NCBI GenBank assembly: GCA_018065085.1
Contig: JAGHUA010000027.1
Location: 1 to 44,413, forward strand
Reading direction: 5' to 3'
Source of the DNA: Candidatus Liminaster caballi
GTDB taxonomy: Bacteria > Bacteroidota > Bacteroidia > Bacteroidales > UBA3663
DNA: 44,413 nt
Part shown: one piece after another, positions 23,522-31,447 of the stretch
How positions within the stretch are numbered: the stretch's first letter is position 1
Layout: each line of letters starts with the position of its first letter
Notes under the pieces: generated by a model
What the model was told of the DNA's origin: nothing
The model's input: only the letters and a program-made list of their open reading frames with translations
Databases searched by the model: none
Program-made: the position numbers and the translations under genes

Positions 23522-23564
23522 TTCCGTATTTCGTAATTCATAATTCAAAATTCATAAAATAATT
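23519..23564 (+). repeat. TAATTCA-type repeats filling the rnfC-rnfD spacer
   Basis: From the rnfC stop (TAA, 23519-23521) the units TAATTCC, GTATTTCG, TAATTCA, TAATTCA, AAATTCA, TAAAATAATT run to the rnfD ATG at 23565. This is a different unit from that in the rnfB-rnfC spacer but the same arrangement. Confidence 0.8.
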
Positions 23565-24512
23565 ATGTTAAACGTATCTTTGTCGCCTCATGTGCATAGT
23601 GGCAACAGTACCCAGAAGTGTATGCTTCAGGTCATCATTGCCCTGCTCCCTGCCCTGGCCTGGTCGTTCTACCAGTTCGGCACCGGTGCACTGATCGTGA
23701 CCCTTTCATCGGTAGCATTCTGTGTGCTCTTTGAGATTTTGATCACACGCTTCCTTTTGCATACCCCAACCACACTTGGCGATCTCTCGGCTGTGGTTAC
23801 CGGTATTCTCCTGGCCTTCAACGTGCCATCTAACCTTCCTCTCTGGATCATCGCCATCGGTGCTCTTGTAGCCATCGGTGTCGGCAAGATGGCTTTTGGC
23901 GGTCTTGGAGCCAATATCTTCAATCCTGCACTCGTAGGTCGTGTATTCCTTCTCATTGCCTATCCGGTTCAGATGACCACATGGCCAACACAGGCTGGTT
24001 ATGCTGACGTTGAGACAGGTGCTACACCACTCGCCTTGCTCAAGCAGTATGCCAATGGTGCTGACGTTCAGCTCCCAGAGGTTATGGATTGCCTCGTAGG
24101 TTCTACAGGCGGTTCACTCGGTGAGGTTTCGGCCATTGCCCTTCTCCTCGGCGGTGTTTATCTCCTTGTGCGCAAGACCATCACATGGCACATCCCTGTC
24201 AGCGTGCTCGTCTCAGCATTTGTGTTCGGCTGGCTGTTCTTCGGTTTCAACTGCACAGTTGCTGTCGAGGAACTTCTCTGCGGTGGTATGATGCTCGGCG
24301 CCATCTACATGGCTACTGACTATGTGTCATCACCAATGAACCCACGTTCACAGCTCATCTATGGTCTCTGCATTGGCTTCCTCGCCATCCTCATCCGTCG
24401 CTTCGGCGCTTATCCTGAGGGTATGTCGTTTGCCATCCTGATTATGAATGCTTTCACTCCACTTCTCAACAAGTATGTTAAACCACAGCGCTTCGGCGTT
24501 GTTAAAAAGTAA
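23565..24512 (+). CDS. rnfD: Rnf complex subunit D (flavinylated membrane subunit)
   Basis: This integral membrane subunit of 315 residues has about nine or ten helices. The covalent FMN attachment motif is visible as ETGATPLALL with T154 as the expected attachment residue, in the extracytoplasmic loop after IAYPVQMTTWPTQAGYADV. SPHVHSGNSTQKCM at the start and YVSSPMNPRSQLIYG near the end are family features. Its TAA stop overlaps the rnfG ATG by one base (TAATG), indicating translational coupling. Confidence 0.97.
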   Translation: MLNVSLSPHVHSGNSTQKCMLQVIIALLPALAWSFYQFGTGALIVTLSSVAFCVLFEILITRFLLHTPTTLGDLSAVVTGILLAFNVPSNLPLWIIAIGALVAIGVGKMAFGGLGANIFNPALVGRVFLLIAYPVQMTTWPTQAGYADVETGATPLALLKQYANGADVQLPEVMDCLVGSTGGSLGEVSAIALLLGGVYLLVRKTITWHIPVSVLVSAFVFGWLFFGFNCTVAVEELLCGGMMLGAIYMATDYVSSPMNPRSQLIYGLCIGFLAILIRRFGAYPEGMSFAILIMNAFTPLLNKYVKPQRFGVVKK

Positions 24513-25237
24513 TGACGACTATGGCAAAGCTTGAAAATTCTTTGAAGAACATGGTCCTGTCATTGACAGCGATCACACTGATTGTAGGCGCATTACTCGG
24601 TTATGTGGCTTCAGTTACCGATGCTCCTATCGCAAAGGCTAAGGCCGACAAGCAGGCAAAGGCTATCTCGGCTGTAGTGCCTGTTGAGGGTGCTGTGCCA
24701 GGTGAGGCTGTTTCTGCCACTGCTCCTAACGGCACTGAGGCTCTTATCTTCCCTGTGACCAAGGACGGTCAGCTTGTAGGTAATGCCGTACAGGCCATCA
24801 CCAAGAACGGTTTTGGCGGCAACGTTGTTGTCATGGTAGGTTTCAGCACAGATGGCGAGATTCTCGGTTATTCTGTACTTGATTGCTCAAACGAGACACC
24901 TGGACTTGGCGCTAAGATGCCAACATGGTTCCAGAAGGGCGAGAAGGGCGACGTCATTGGCAAGAACCCAACCACGAACAACCTCACCGTGAGCAAGGAC
25001 GGTGGCGAGGTTGATGCCATCACCGCAGCCACTATCTCATCACGCGCATTCCTCGATGCTGTTGCTCAGGCTTGGGCAGTGGTTTCTGGAAGTGCTGACG
25101 CTGCAACATCTGCCACACAGCAGGTTCCAGCCGCTGAGGGCGACTGCTGCTGCACGGAGGCATGCCAGACACCTGAAGGCCAGGCAGAATGCTGCAAGGC
25201 TGAAGGCAAGTGCTGCAAGGAGACTGTAACAGAATAA
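24512..25237 (+). CDS. rnfG: Rnf complex subunit G with unusual cysteine-rich C-terminal tail
   Basis: RnfG carries a covalent FMN on the outer face of the membrane and passes electrons within the Rnf complex. One N-terminal helix (about 14-34) anchors an FMN-binding domain with LGAKMPTWF and the attachment motif DAITAATISS (T174 expected to carry FMN; TAAT in place of the common SGAT). The domain ends near residue 195. A tail of ~45 residues follows with eight cysteines in the last 30 (C212-214, C218, C227-228, C234-235). The tail is not part of the family core. An internal ATG at 24521 is an alternative start. Confidence 0.95.
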   Translation: MTTMAKLENSLKNMVLSLTAITLIVGALLGYVASVTDAPIAKAKADKQAKAISAVVPVEGAVPGEAVSATAPNGTEALIFPVTKDGQLVGNAVQAITKNGFGGNVVVMVGFSTDGEILGYSVLDCSNETPGLGAKMPTWFQKGEKGDVIGKNPTTNNLTVSKDGGEVDAITAATISSRAFLDAVAQAWAVVSGSADAATSATQQVPAAEGDCCCTEACQTPEGQAECCKAEGKCCKETVTE

Positions 25238-25263
25238 TAACACATAATGTAAGGAGATTTAAT

Positions 25264-25851
25264 ATGTCAAAACTTGGTATTATTATCAATGGTATTATTA
25301 AGGAGAACCCTACATTCGTGTTGCTCCTTGGTATGTGCCCAACATTGGGTACAACATCATCTGCCATCAACGGTATGAGCATGGGTTTGGCCACAATGGT
25401 CGTGCTCATCTGCTCGAACATCGTTATTTCGTGCATCAAGAACCTTATCCCAGATAAAGTTCATATTCCATGCTACATCGTCGTTATCGCCGGTTTCGTA
25501 ACCGTTGTGCAGCTCTTGCTCAAGGCTTACGCTCCTGCAGTCGATGAGACTCTTGGTCTTTTCATTCCGTTGATCGTGGTTAACTGTATCGTGCTTGGCC
25601 GTGCTGAGTCGTTTGCTGCTAAGAACAATCCGCTCGATTCAGCATGTGACGGTATTGGTATCGGTCTTGGCTTCACCATCGCGCTCACACTCATCGGTCT
25701 CTGCCGTGAGTTGCTTGGTGCCGGCACAGTGTTCGGTGCTTCTGTCTTCCCAGAGCAGTTCGGTGCCCTGACCTTTATTCTTGCTCCAGGCGCATTCATC
25801 ACACTCGGTTTCCTTGTAGCTATCTTCAACAAGCTCACAAAGAAGGCATAA
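25264..25851 (+). CDS. rnfE: Rnf complex subunit E
   Basis: This membrane subunit of the Rnf ion pump has 195 residues and six helices, and is homologous to RnfA. Family features include NGIIKENPTFVLLLGMCPTLG at the start, in which the conserved Cys binds the membrane-embedded Fe-S cluster shared with RnfA. IPLIVVNCIVLGRAESFA is in the middle, with the second such Cys. The ATG at 25264 is chosen over one at 25210 because it is preceded by AAGGAG and gives the family-typical N terminus; 25210 would overlap rnfG out of frame. Confidence 0.96.
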   Translation: MSKLGIIINGIIKENPTFVLLLGMCPTLGTTSSAINGMSMGLATMVVLICSNIVISCIKNLIPDKVHIPCYIVVIAGFVTVVQLLLKAYAPAVDETLGLFIPLIVVNCIVLGRAESFAAKNNPLDSACDGIGIGLGFTIALTLIGLCRELLGAGTVFGASVFPEQFGALTFILAPGAFITLGFLVAIFNKLTKKA

Positions 25852-25880
25852 TTGTCTAACCCGTAAAAAACTGAAAGATT

Positions 25881-26480
25881 ATGTCATACATTATTATGAT
25901 CATTACTGCGATATTTGTCAACAATATCGTATTGGCTCAGTTCTTGGGCATCTGTCCTTTCCTCGGCGTTTCGAAGAAGGTCGATACTGCAGGCTGGATG
26001 GGCTTGGCCGTTCTCTTTGTGATGCTCATCGCAACATTGGTGACCTATCCTATCTACTATGGTGTGTTGGTTCCATTCGGACTCGGCTTTATGCAGACCA
26101 TCGTTTATATCCTGGTCATTGCAGCCCTCGTTCAGATGGTCGAGATCATTCTCAAGAAGTCCATGCCTTCGCTCTATAGCGCACTCGGCGTGTTCCTTCC
26201 TCTTATCACCACCAACTGTACCATCCTTGGCGTTGCCATCAACGTCATCAACTTCGAGTATAACATCGGTGAGGCTGTAGTCTATGCCATCGCCACAGCT
26301 CTTGGTTTCACCCTTGCCATGGTTCTCTTCGCTGGCGTACGTGAGCAGATTGCCATCACTAAGGTGCCAAAGGCTATGGAGGGCACACCTATCGCTCTCA
26401 TCACCGCTGGTCTTCTTGCCATGGCATTCATGGGCTTCAGCGGTGTCGATAAGGGGCTCAGCGCTGCTTTCGGTCTCTGA
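25881..26480 (+). CDS. rnfA: Rnf complex subunit A
   Basis: This 199-residue membrane subunit, paired with RnfE, has six helices. Signatures are FVNNIVLAQFLGICPFLGVSKK at the start (cluster-binding Cys) and GVFLPLITTNCTILGVAINV in the middle (second Cys), as in all RnfA/NqrE proteins. It is the last gene of the operon, 29 bases after rnfE, and is followed by a clear hairpin terminator. Confidence 0.97.
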   Translation: MSYIIMIITAIFVNNIVLAQFLGICPFLGVSKKVDTAGWMGLAVLFVMLIATLVTYPIYYGVLVPFGLGFMQTIVYILVIAALVQMVEIILKKSMPSLYSALGVFLPLITTNCTILGVAINVINFEYNIGEAVVYAIATALGFTLAMVLFAGVREQIAITKVPKAMEGTPIALITAGLLAMAFMGFSGVDKGLSAAFGL

Positions 26481-26508
26481 TTCCTCTCATCGTTGATATT
26501 CAACATTT

Positions 26509-26546
26509 GCAGGGCAATCCTTTCGGGTTGCCCTGCAGTTATTTTA
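26509..26546 (+). terminator. Terminator of the rnf operon
   Basis: GCAGGGCAA-TCC-TTTC-GGG-TTGCCCTGC (26509-26536) is a strong stem followed by AGTTATTTTATGTT. It lies 29 bases after the rnfA stop and before the converging gene at 26577. Confidence 0.85.
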
Positions 26547-26576
26547 TGTTATTAGCATTAATTCCTGATCGTGCCG

Positions 26577-27530
26577 TTATTTCACGGTGACGTTCTCATA
26601 TTCCATTCTTAGTCTATAGCCTTCAGTCATCGAACACATGGACTTCTTGAGCACTTTGTCAAGTTTCTCTTTCTTATTTTCGGTGATTGAGTCTGGATTG
26701 ATGCCAAGTTCTGCCATGATTGTACCTGCGTCCATCGTCATGTCGTCCTGTACTATGAATTCGGTAGGTAGGAACACTCCTGGCGCCACCTGCTCAAGGT
26801 GAGTCCGTATGGCAGAACGGTTCCTGCGGTTCGTCCGTTCATAACCGACGATGCGCCAATAGTCCTCGATCACCCATATCGTTCCGTCCACAGGTCCGAG
26901 AATCCGATCTGTGCGGCTAGCTTTCGGCCGCGACGAAAAATGGAGCACGTCAACGCGATGTCCGTCCATGGTCAGCGTATCAACAAGAAACCATTCATAT
27001 TGGCCGAACCTTTTAGAACCCCATGGTTGTTTAGGCGAACGAAACTGCGCCAGTATTTTGTCTTCCAACATTAGATTGCTGCGTTTGATGACCTTGTGCT
27101 GTTTGTCTGTGAGTTCGATGTTGGACGAATCGAGCATGATGTCCACGTCCTTCAGACCACCTTTCACAAATTGCTGGTGGGCATGGATGCTGTATGTTAC
27201 GGTGTCGTTGCCAAGGTATAGCTTTGACAGTCTTGGGAAACCCATTGCCGTCATCATGCCTCTAAGATATCCTCTCATGAACTTTGAGGCACTGAATGTC
27301 CACATGTATGCACCTTCTGTATGGACATCGAACGACTTCAGGGTTTCAAACCTGTCTTCTTTCTCATGCTCCTGAAGTTGTTTCAGGATTCTCAGCGCAG
27401 GGAAGGCCGTTGTGTCCACTTCCACTGACGGCAATGCTATGACCCGTTCTTCCTGCGCTTTGACTGGGATTGCGGTTGCCATTAACGAGACGGTCAAGGC
27501 AACTGCCAATGACGGTATAAACTTCTTCAT
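26577..27530 (-). CDS. Secreted protein of unknown function
   Basis: The 317-residue protein has a signal peptide (MKKFIPSLAVALTVSLMATAIPVKA). I do not recognise a named family with confidence. The middle part (YEWFLVDTLTMDGHRVDVLHFSSRP, then GTIWVIEDYWRIVGYE, read in parts) has the beta-strand pattern of LolA-like or DUF5686-like periplasmic proteins, where a processed value is followed by G-x-I-W/F-I...W-x-I. It has a good -7 box of its own and converges on the rnf operon, whose terminator separates them. Its role in the envelope is a guess. Confidence 0.7.
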   Translation of the reverse strand: MKKFIPSLAVALTVSLMATAIPVKAQEERVIALPSVEVDTTAFPALRILKQLQEHEKEDRFETLKSFDVHTEGAYMWTFSASKFMRGYLRGMMTAMGFPRLSKLYLGNDTVTYSIHAHQQFVKGGLKDVDIMLDSSNIELTDKQHKVIKRSNLMLEDKILAQFRSPKQPWGSKRFGQYEWFLVDTLTMDGHRVDVLHFSSRPKASRTDRILGPVDGTIWVIEDYWRIVGYERTNRRNRSAIRTHLEQVAPGVFLPTEFIVQDDMTMDAGTIMAELGINPDSITENKKEKLDKVLKKSMCSMTEGYRLRMEYENVTVK

Positions 27531-27560
27531 TCAAGACTACGATGATGATTTTTTACGCCG

Positions 27561-27568
27561 CAAAGATA
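27561..27568 (-). promoter_or_regulatory. -7 box of the secreted unknown gene
   Basis: CAAAGATA on plus reads TATCTTTG on minus, a full match, followed by CGGCG. It is 31 bases before the ATG at 27530. A -33 TTTG at the right distance is not seen. Confidence 0.55.
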
Positions 27569-27618
27569 ATGATAAATCTCCTGTTCCTCTCTTAAAAGCA
27601 TATAACAAGTGTTAACGG

Positions 27619-27634
27619 TCTCTAAAATTAGAGA
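27619..27634. repeat. Perfect palindrome TCTCTAA-AA-TTAGAGA
   Basis: A 7-bp perfect inverted repeat with a two-base centre lies about 50 bases upstream of the -7 box of the secreted unknown gene and about 55 bases beyond the end of the CLC gene. It lacks a T-run on either side and may be a protein-binding site rather than a terminator. Confidence 0.55.
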
Positions 27635-27688
27635 TTATTAAGAATCGGCATTCCTGTTTCCCCTATCTATATCGATTATTATGCTGTT

Positions 27689-29491
27689 TTAATCCTCTGA
27701 GAAAGTTTTCAAGACAGAACGGTAAGTGTTGAAGATGTGCTGCTTTGAGAGCATGCCGATGTATTGTCCTGTCTGATCGATGAGAGGAAGGCTCCAGGCG
27801 TTAGTGTTGTCAAAGAGGTTCATGACCTCAGCCATGTTCATGTTTGGGTTGATCTTGGCAAGAGGACCGATCATTATGTCGGTGACGGTCATGCGTTGGT
27901 ATAGACGCGGCTGGAACATGATGTTGCGAATGTCATCGAGAGTGACGATGCCCTCGAAATGTCCATCCTGATCACATACTGGGAACGTGTTGTGACGAGC
28001 CTCTGCTACGATCTTGACCAGTTCTCCGAGATGCATGTCAGGGTAGATAACCTGATAGTCGTGCTCTACGAAGTCCTCTAGCTTGAGGAGCGTGAGCACA
28101 GCCTTGTCCTTGTGATGGGTAATCAGTTCTCCCTTCTGAGCCAGACGTCGGGTATAGATGGAATATGGTTCGAAGATGCGGATTGTGCCGTATGAGATGC
28201 ACGAAGCGATGAGCAGGGGCAGGAAGAGGTCGAACCTACCGGTGAGTTCTGCGCTGAGAAAGACGCCCATAAGCGGAGCATGCATCACTCCACTCATCAC
28301 CGCAGCCATACCCATTACGGCAAAGTTCGGTTCGGGAAGGAAGGTGAAGCAGCCGAAATGGTTGAGCATGTAGGCAAAGAGGAAGCCTGCAAAGTTGCCG
28401 AGGAAGAGCGAAGGTGCAAACGTACCGCCGCATCCACCTCCGCCATTGGTCGCAGCCGTGGCAAACGACTTGGTGGCCATCACCAGAAGGATGAAGACGC
28501 AGAGTACAGCAAAACTGGTGCCTTCCATGCCGCCCTGCTGGGTATAGTTCACGAGATGATAGAATATCGAATTGCCGGTAATTTCAGTGTAGTGTCCGTC
28601 GTAGATGTGCTGTATGCTGCTGTAGCCCTCACCGTAGAGAGGAGGCAGGAGGAAGATGGCGATGCTAAGGAAGATGCCTCCGAAAACCCATTTCTTCCAT
28701 GGCCCGTGAATGCGCTTGAAAAGATCCTCCGCCCAGAAGGTGGTGCGGGTGAAATAGAGCGAGGCAAAACCGCACACAATGCCTAGCAGGATGACGAACG
28801 GAATACGTTCGACGTTGAAGTCCATAACATCGTTGAAACTGAACATGGCAGTAGGTCCATCGATGGCATAGGCCAGCGATGCAGCGGTAACCGAGGCGAT
28901 GAGCAGGGGCATGATGGACGAGGCGGTAAGATCGAGCATCAGAACCTCGACCGTGAACAGAAGTCCGGCGATAGGAGCCTTGAAGATGCCGGCAATACCG
29001 GCTGTTGCGCCACACCCGAGCAGGATCATCAGCGTGTGCTGGTCAAGGCGGAAGTGCTTGCCGAGGTTTGATCCGATGGCCGAACCTGTAAGCACGATAG
29101 GAGCCTCGGCTCCGACAGAACCACCAAAGCCGATGGTGATGCTCGAAGCCACGACCGACGAGTAGACGTTGTGGAGCTTGATGATGGACTTTCGCTGAGA
29201 GATGGCATATAGTATCTTGGTCACTCCATGTCCGATGTCATCTTTGAGAATATAGCGCACGTAGCATCCAGCGATAAGGATGCCCACTACAGGCCATACC
29301 AGATAGAGATAGTTGGCACCGTCGATGAACGAAATGGTAAGCAGGTGCTGGAAAGTGTGGATGAGCCACTTCAGGATCAGGGCTGCGGCGGCACCTCCCA
29401 ATCCTGTCAGAAAAGCCAGGATCAGTACAAGTTGCTGTTCGGACAGGTGTTCCTGCCTCCAGTGTTTGATTCGTTCCAGAAGTTCGTTCAT
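27689..29491 (-). CDS. CLC-type chloride channel/antiporter with C-terminal CBS pair
   Basis: The 600-residue protein has the CLC membrane domain (about 20-440) and two CBS domains (about 455-590, including FPVCDQDGHFEGIVTLDDI and WSLPLIDQTGQYIGMLSKQ). The gating-Glu motif is GAEAP (127-131, E129) in place of GREGP, GGTFAPSLFLG matches GxFxP, and IGHGV stands where GSGIP is usual. The CBS pair may sense adenine nucleotides. Transport of chloride is the default inference; fluoride is not favoured, as the Clc-F signature is absent. It starts two bases after the tsaC stop on the same strand, so the two are translationally linked. Confidence 0.9.
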   Translation of the reverse strand: MNELLERIKHWRQEHLSEQQLVLILAFLTGLGGAAAALILKWLIHTFQHLLTISFIDGANYLYLVWPVVGILIAGCYVRYILKDDIGHGVTKILYAISQRKSIIKLHNVYSSVVASSITIGFGGSVGAEAPIVLTGSAIGSNLGKHFRLDQHTLMILLGCGATAGIAGIFKAPIAGLLFTVEVLMLDLTASSIMPLLIASVTAASLAYAIDGPTAMFSFNDVMDFNVERIPFVILLGIVCGFASLYFTRTTFWAEDLFKRIHGPWKKWVFGGIFLSIAIFLLPPLYGEGYSSIQHIYDGHYTEITGNSIFYHLVNYTQQGGMEGTSFAVLCVFILLVMATKSFATAATNGGGGCGGTFAPSLFLGNFAGFLFAYMLNHFGCFTFLPEPNFAVMGMAAVMSGVMHAPLMGVFLSAELTGRFDLFLPLLIASCISYGTIRIFEPYSIYTRRLAQKGELITHHKDKAVLTLLKLEDFVEHDYQVIYPDMHLGELVKIVAEARHNTFPVCDQDGHFEGIVTLDDIRNIMFQPRLYQRMTVTDIMIGPLAKINPNMNMAEVMNLFDNTNAWSLPLIDQTGQYIGMLSKQHIFNTYRSVLKTFSED

Positions 29492-29493
29492 CG

Positions 29494-30054
29494 TTATCTG
29501 ATAACCTTGATCAATCCGCCGTCGCCCACCATGATGATGCCCGATGGGGCAGGGTTTTCGGTTTCGTTCTGACGGAGAGGTACAATGTAGTCAACGGCAT
29601 TCTTGATCTCGTCGCTGATGTCGGCAAAGCATCTTGCCGTGGGCTGGCCGCTGATGTTGGCTGAAGTGCTGACGAGAGGTTTCTTTAGACGTGCACAGAT
29701 GGTATTCGACACCGTTTCCTTGGTGATGCGCATACCCATGGTTCCGTCGGCAGCAATGAGTTCCTGAGCCACATTGCGGGCGCGGGGCAGGATGAGAGTC
29801 AGAGGTTTGTCGGCCACCTCCCAAAGATCCCATGCAATGTCGGGAACACGGTCGAAGTAATAGTCAACGCGTCCGATGGCGTCACACAGACAGAGCATCG
29901 ACTTGGAGTCGGCGCGTTTCTTGATTTCGTATATTCGTTTTACAGCCTCGCTGTTTGTGGCGTCGCATCCGAGGCCCCACACCGTATCGGTGGGGTAGAG
30001 GATAACGCCTCCGCGATTGAGTATCTCTATGGTTTTGTCAATGATTTCCTTCAT
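29494..30054 (-). CDS. tsaC: L-threonylcarbamoyladenylate synthase (TsaC/Sua5-YrdC)
   Basis: This enzyme makes threonylcarbamoyl-AMP from Thr, bicarbonate and ATP, the first step of t6A37 synthesis in tRNAs that read ANN codons. The 186-residue, single-domain YrdC protein has GGVILYPTDTVWGLGCDATN near the start, KKRADSKSMLCLC, LTLILPR and GTMGMRI, then PLVSTSANISGQPT, all family motifs. The Sua5 C-terminal domain is lacking. It has a near-perfect promoter and is followed by the CLC gene. The tRNA dehydratase TcdA, which acts on t6A, is encoded at 32628-33410. Confidence 0.94.
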   Translation of the reverse strand: MKEIIDKTIEILNRGGVILYPTDTVWGLGCDATNSEAVKRIYEIKKRADSKSMLCLCDAIGRVDYYFDRVPDIAWDLWEVADKPLTLILPRARNVAQELIAADGTMGMRITKETVSNTICARLKKPLVSTSANISGQPTARCFADISDEIKNAVDYIVPLRQNETENPAPSGIIMVGDGGLIKVIR

Positions 30055-30077
30055 CTTTATGCATGCAATTAGCGCGG

Positions 30078-30109
30078 CAAAGTTATTAAATTAGTTGAAA
30101 TATTCCAAA
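30078..30109 (-). promoter_or_regulatory. tsaC promoter
   Basis: On minus, TTTG (CAAA at 30106-30109) is followed after exactly 20 bases by TAACTTTG (CAAAGTTA at 30078-30085) and then CCGCGC. CGCGGC (30073-30078) and GCCGCG (30115-30120) form an inverted repeat around the promoter, a looser version of the arrangement at nusB. Confidence 0.7.
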
Positions 30110-30168
30110 TATTAGCCGCGAAAAATGCAGTTTCCTTTGCTTTTCTCTTATTTCTCAGTTTTTATTCT

Positions 30169-30176
30169 TATCTTTG
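30169..30176 (+). promoter_or_regulatory. -7 box of the MBL-fold lipoprotein gene
   Basis: TATCTTTG is a full match to TAnnTTTG and is followed by CGCCCG. It is 27 bases before the ATG at 30204. The TTTG at 30136-30139 is too far (29 bases) to be a standard -33 box. Confidence 0.55.
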
Positions 30177-30203
30177 CGCCCGTTATTATGAACCTATTGC
30201 AAG

Positions 30204-31022
30204 ATGAAGAAATTACTTTTATTCGCTTTGGTCGCCCTTTCGCTGTCGGCCTGCACCACCAAAACAACCAACGGCACACAGTCGGCCGACGCCGACCGTC
30301 AGCCATCAGTCATCACCTGGATCGAGGACAAGCCGGGTCCTACCGTTCAGGGTCGCAATGTCTTCCCTTCTGTGCCAGATTCTCTATGGTCGGCTCTTGG
30401 TCTTACTGAAGGCGTGCCGTCGAGCATCAGTTGTTTCCTGCTCGAAACCGAGGGTTGCAAGATTCTGCTCGATGCCGGTCTTGGCGCTCCGTTCAGCCAG
30501 TTGATTCCGAAGCTTGAAGAGTCGGGCGTTACACCTGACAGCCTGTCGCTGATTTATATCACCCACATGCATCCTGATCATATCGGCGGTATGCTCCACG
30601 AAGGTTCCGTAGTGTTCCCTAATGCAGAAGTCTATGTGAACCGAGTCGAGGCCGAGGCTTGGCAGTCAATGGATGGCGAGCGTGCTGCGCTCCCTAAGGC
30701 TGTGCTCAATGCCTATAGCGATCACCTCCACCTCTTTGAGGCTGGCGATATGCTGCCTGGCGGAGTGCTGAGCATCGCTGCCTACGGACACACACCTGGC
30801 CACACGGTCTTCCAGAAGGACAGCATCCTTGTCATTGCCGATCTCATGCACGGTGCTGCCCTTCAGATGTCACATCCTGAATATTGTCCGTTCTTCGATA
30901 TGGATCCGGCTGCTGCCACCGAGGCTCGCATCCGCATCATGGATTATGCTCGCAGCAACAGCCTGTCGGTCTATGGTATGCACCTGCCTACGGGTTCGGT
31001 AACTCTGTCTGATGCACAATAA
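30204..31022 (+). CDS. MBL-fold metallohydrolase lipoprotein
   Basis: The 272-residue protein has a lipoprotein signal (lipobox LSAC, C17). Its metallo-beta-lactamase fold shows ITHMHPDHIGGM with HMHPDH at 121-126, LLDAGLG before it, the third-ligand region AYGHTPGHT (about 194-202), and IADLMHG carrying the bridging Asp. The layout is that of lactonase/quorum-quenching or general MBL hydrolases. It is exported and probably anchored in an envelope membrane. The substrate cannot be told. crcB starts three bases after its stop. Confidence 0.85.
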   Translation: MKKLLLFALVALSLSACTTKTTNGTQSADADRQPSVITWIEDKPGPTVQGRNVFPSVPDSLWSALGLTEGVPSSISCFLLETEGCKILLDAGLGAPFSQLIPKLEESGVTPDSLSLIYITHMHPDHIGGMLHEGSVVFPNAEVYVNRVEAEAWQSMDGERAALPKAVLNAYSDHLHLFEAGDMLPGGVLSIAAYGHTPGHTVFQKDSILVIADLMHGAALQMSHPEYCPFFDMDPAAATEARIRIMDYARSNSLSVYGMHLPTGSVTLSDAQ

Positions 31023-31025
31023 GCG

Positions 31026-31409
31026 ATGAACTGCGTCCTCATAATGATTGGCGGCGCACTCGGAGCCCTTTGCCGTTACGGCATTGGCCAACTGCTTTCG
31101 GGTGTGCGCCTCTTCTCGATGCCATTAGGTACGCTTGCTGTCAATCTGGCAGGGTGTTTCCTCCTCGGACTTCTTACGGCTGCGATCGAAAGGCATGTGA
31201 TGTTGCCATGGTTCACCGAACAACAGCTGAAAGGACTCACGCTCTTGCTTACCGTGGGTTTCTGCGGAGCCTTCACCACATTCTCGACATTCAGCAGCGA
31301 GACGGTCAAGGCTGTCGAGGCAGGATTGCTGTGGCAGTCGCTCGTGTATGTTCTCGCCAGCGTTGGCATTGGCTTCGTTCTCTTCTGGTGTGGCCGGCAT
31401 CTGCTGTGA
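31026..31409 (+). CDS. crcB: Fluoride channel CrcB/Fluc
   Basis: This is a small dual-topology fluoride exporter of 127 residues with four helices. Signatures are GGALGALCRYGIGQL near the start, GTLAVNLAGCFLLGLL (the N in the pore) and GFCGAFTTFSTFSSET (the phenylalanine-box region with a Na+ site). No fluoride riboswitch was found upstream. It is three bases after the MBL gene and 38 bases before the MFS gene, so it is probably constitutive within this transcript. Confidence 0.95.
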   Translation: MNCVLIMIGGALGALCRYGIGQLLSGVRLFSMPLGTLAVNLAGCFLLGLLTAAIERHVMLPWFTEQQLKGLTLLLTVGFCGAFTTFSTFSSETVKAVEAGLLWQSLVYVLASVGIGFVLFWCGRHLL

Positions 31410-31447
31410 CCATCGGAATGTTATTTCACAAATTCAGACCTTTTTAG

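Noticed and set aside
27619-27634. Terminator of the CLC gene
   Set aside because: The palindrome is perfect but short, about 55 bases beyond the stop, and lacks a T-run on the minus strand.
30055-31025. Fluoride riboswitch ahead of crcB
   Set aside because: Neither the leader before the MBL gene nor the three-base gap before crcB shows the conserved GGNGATGG...TTCGCC-type core.
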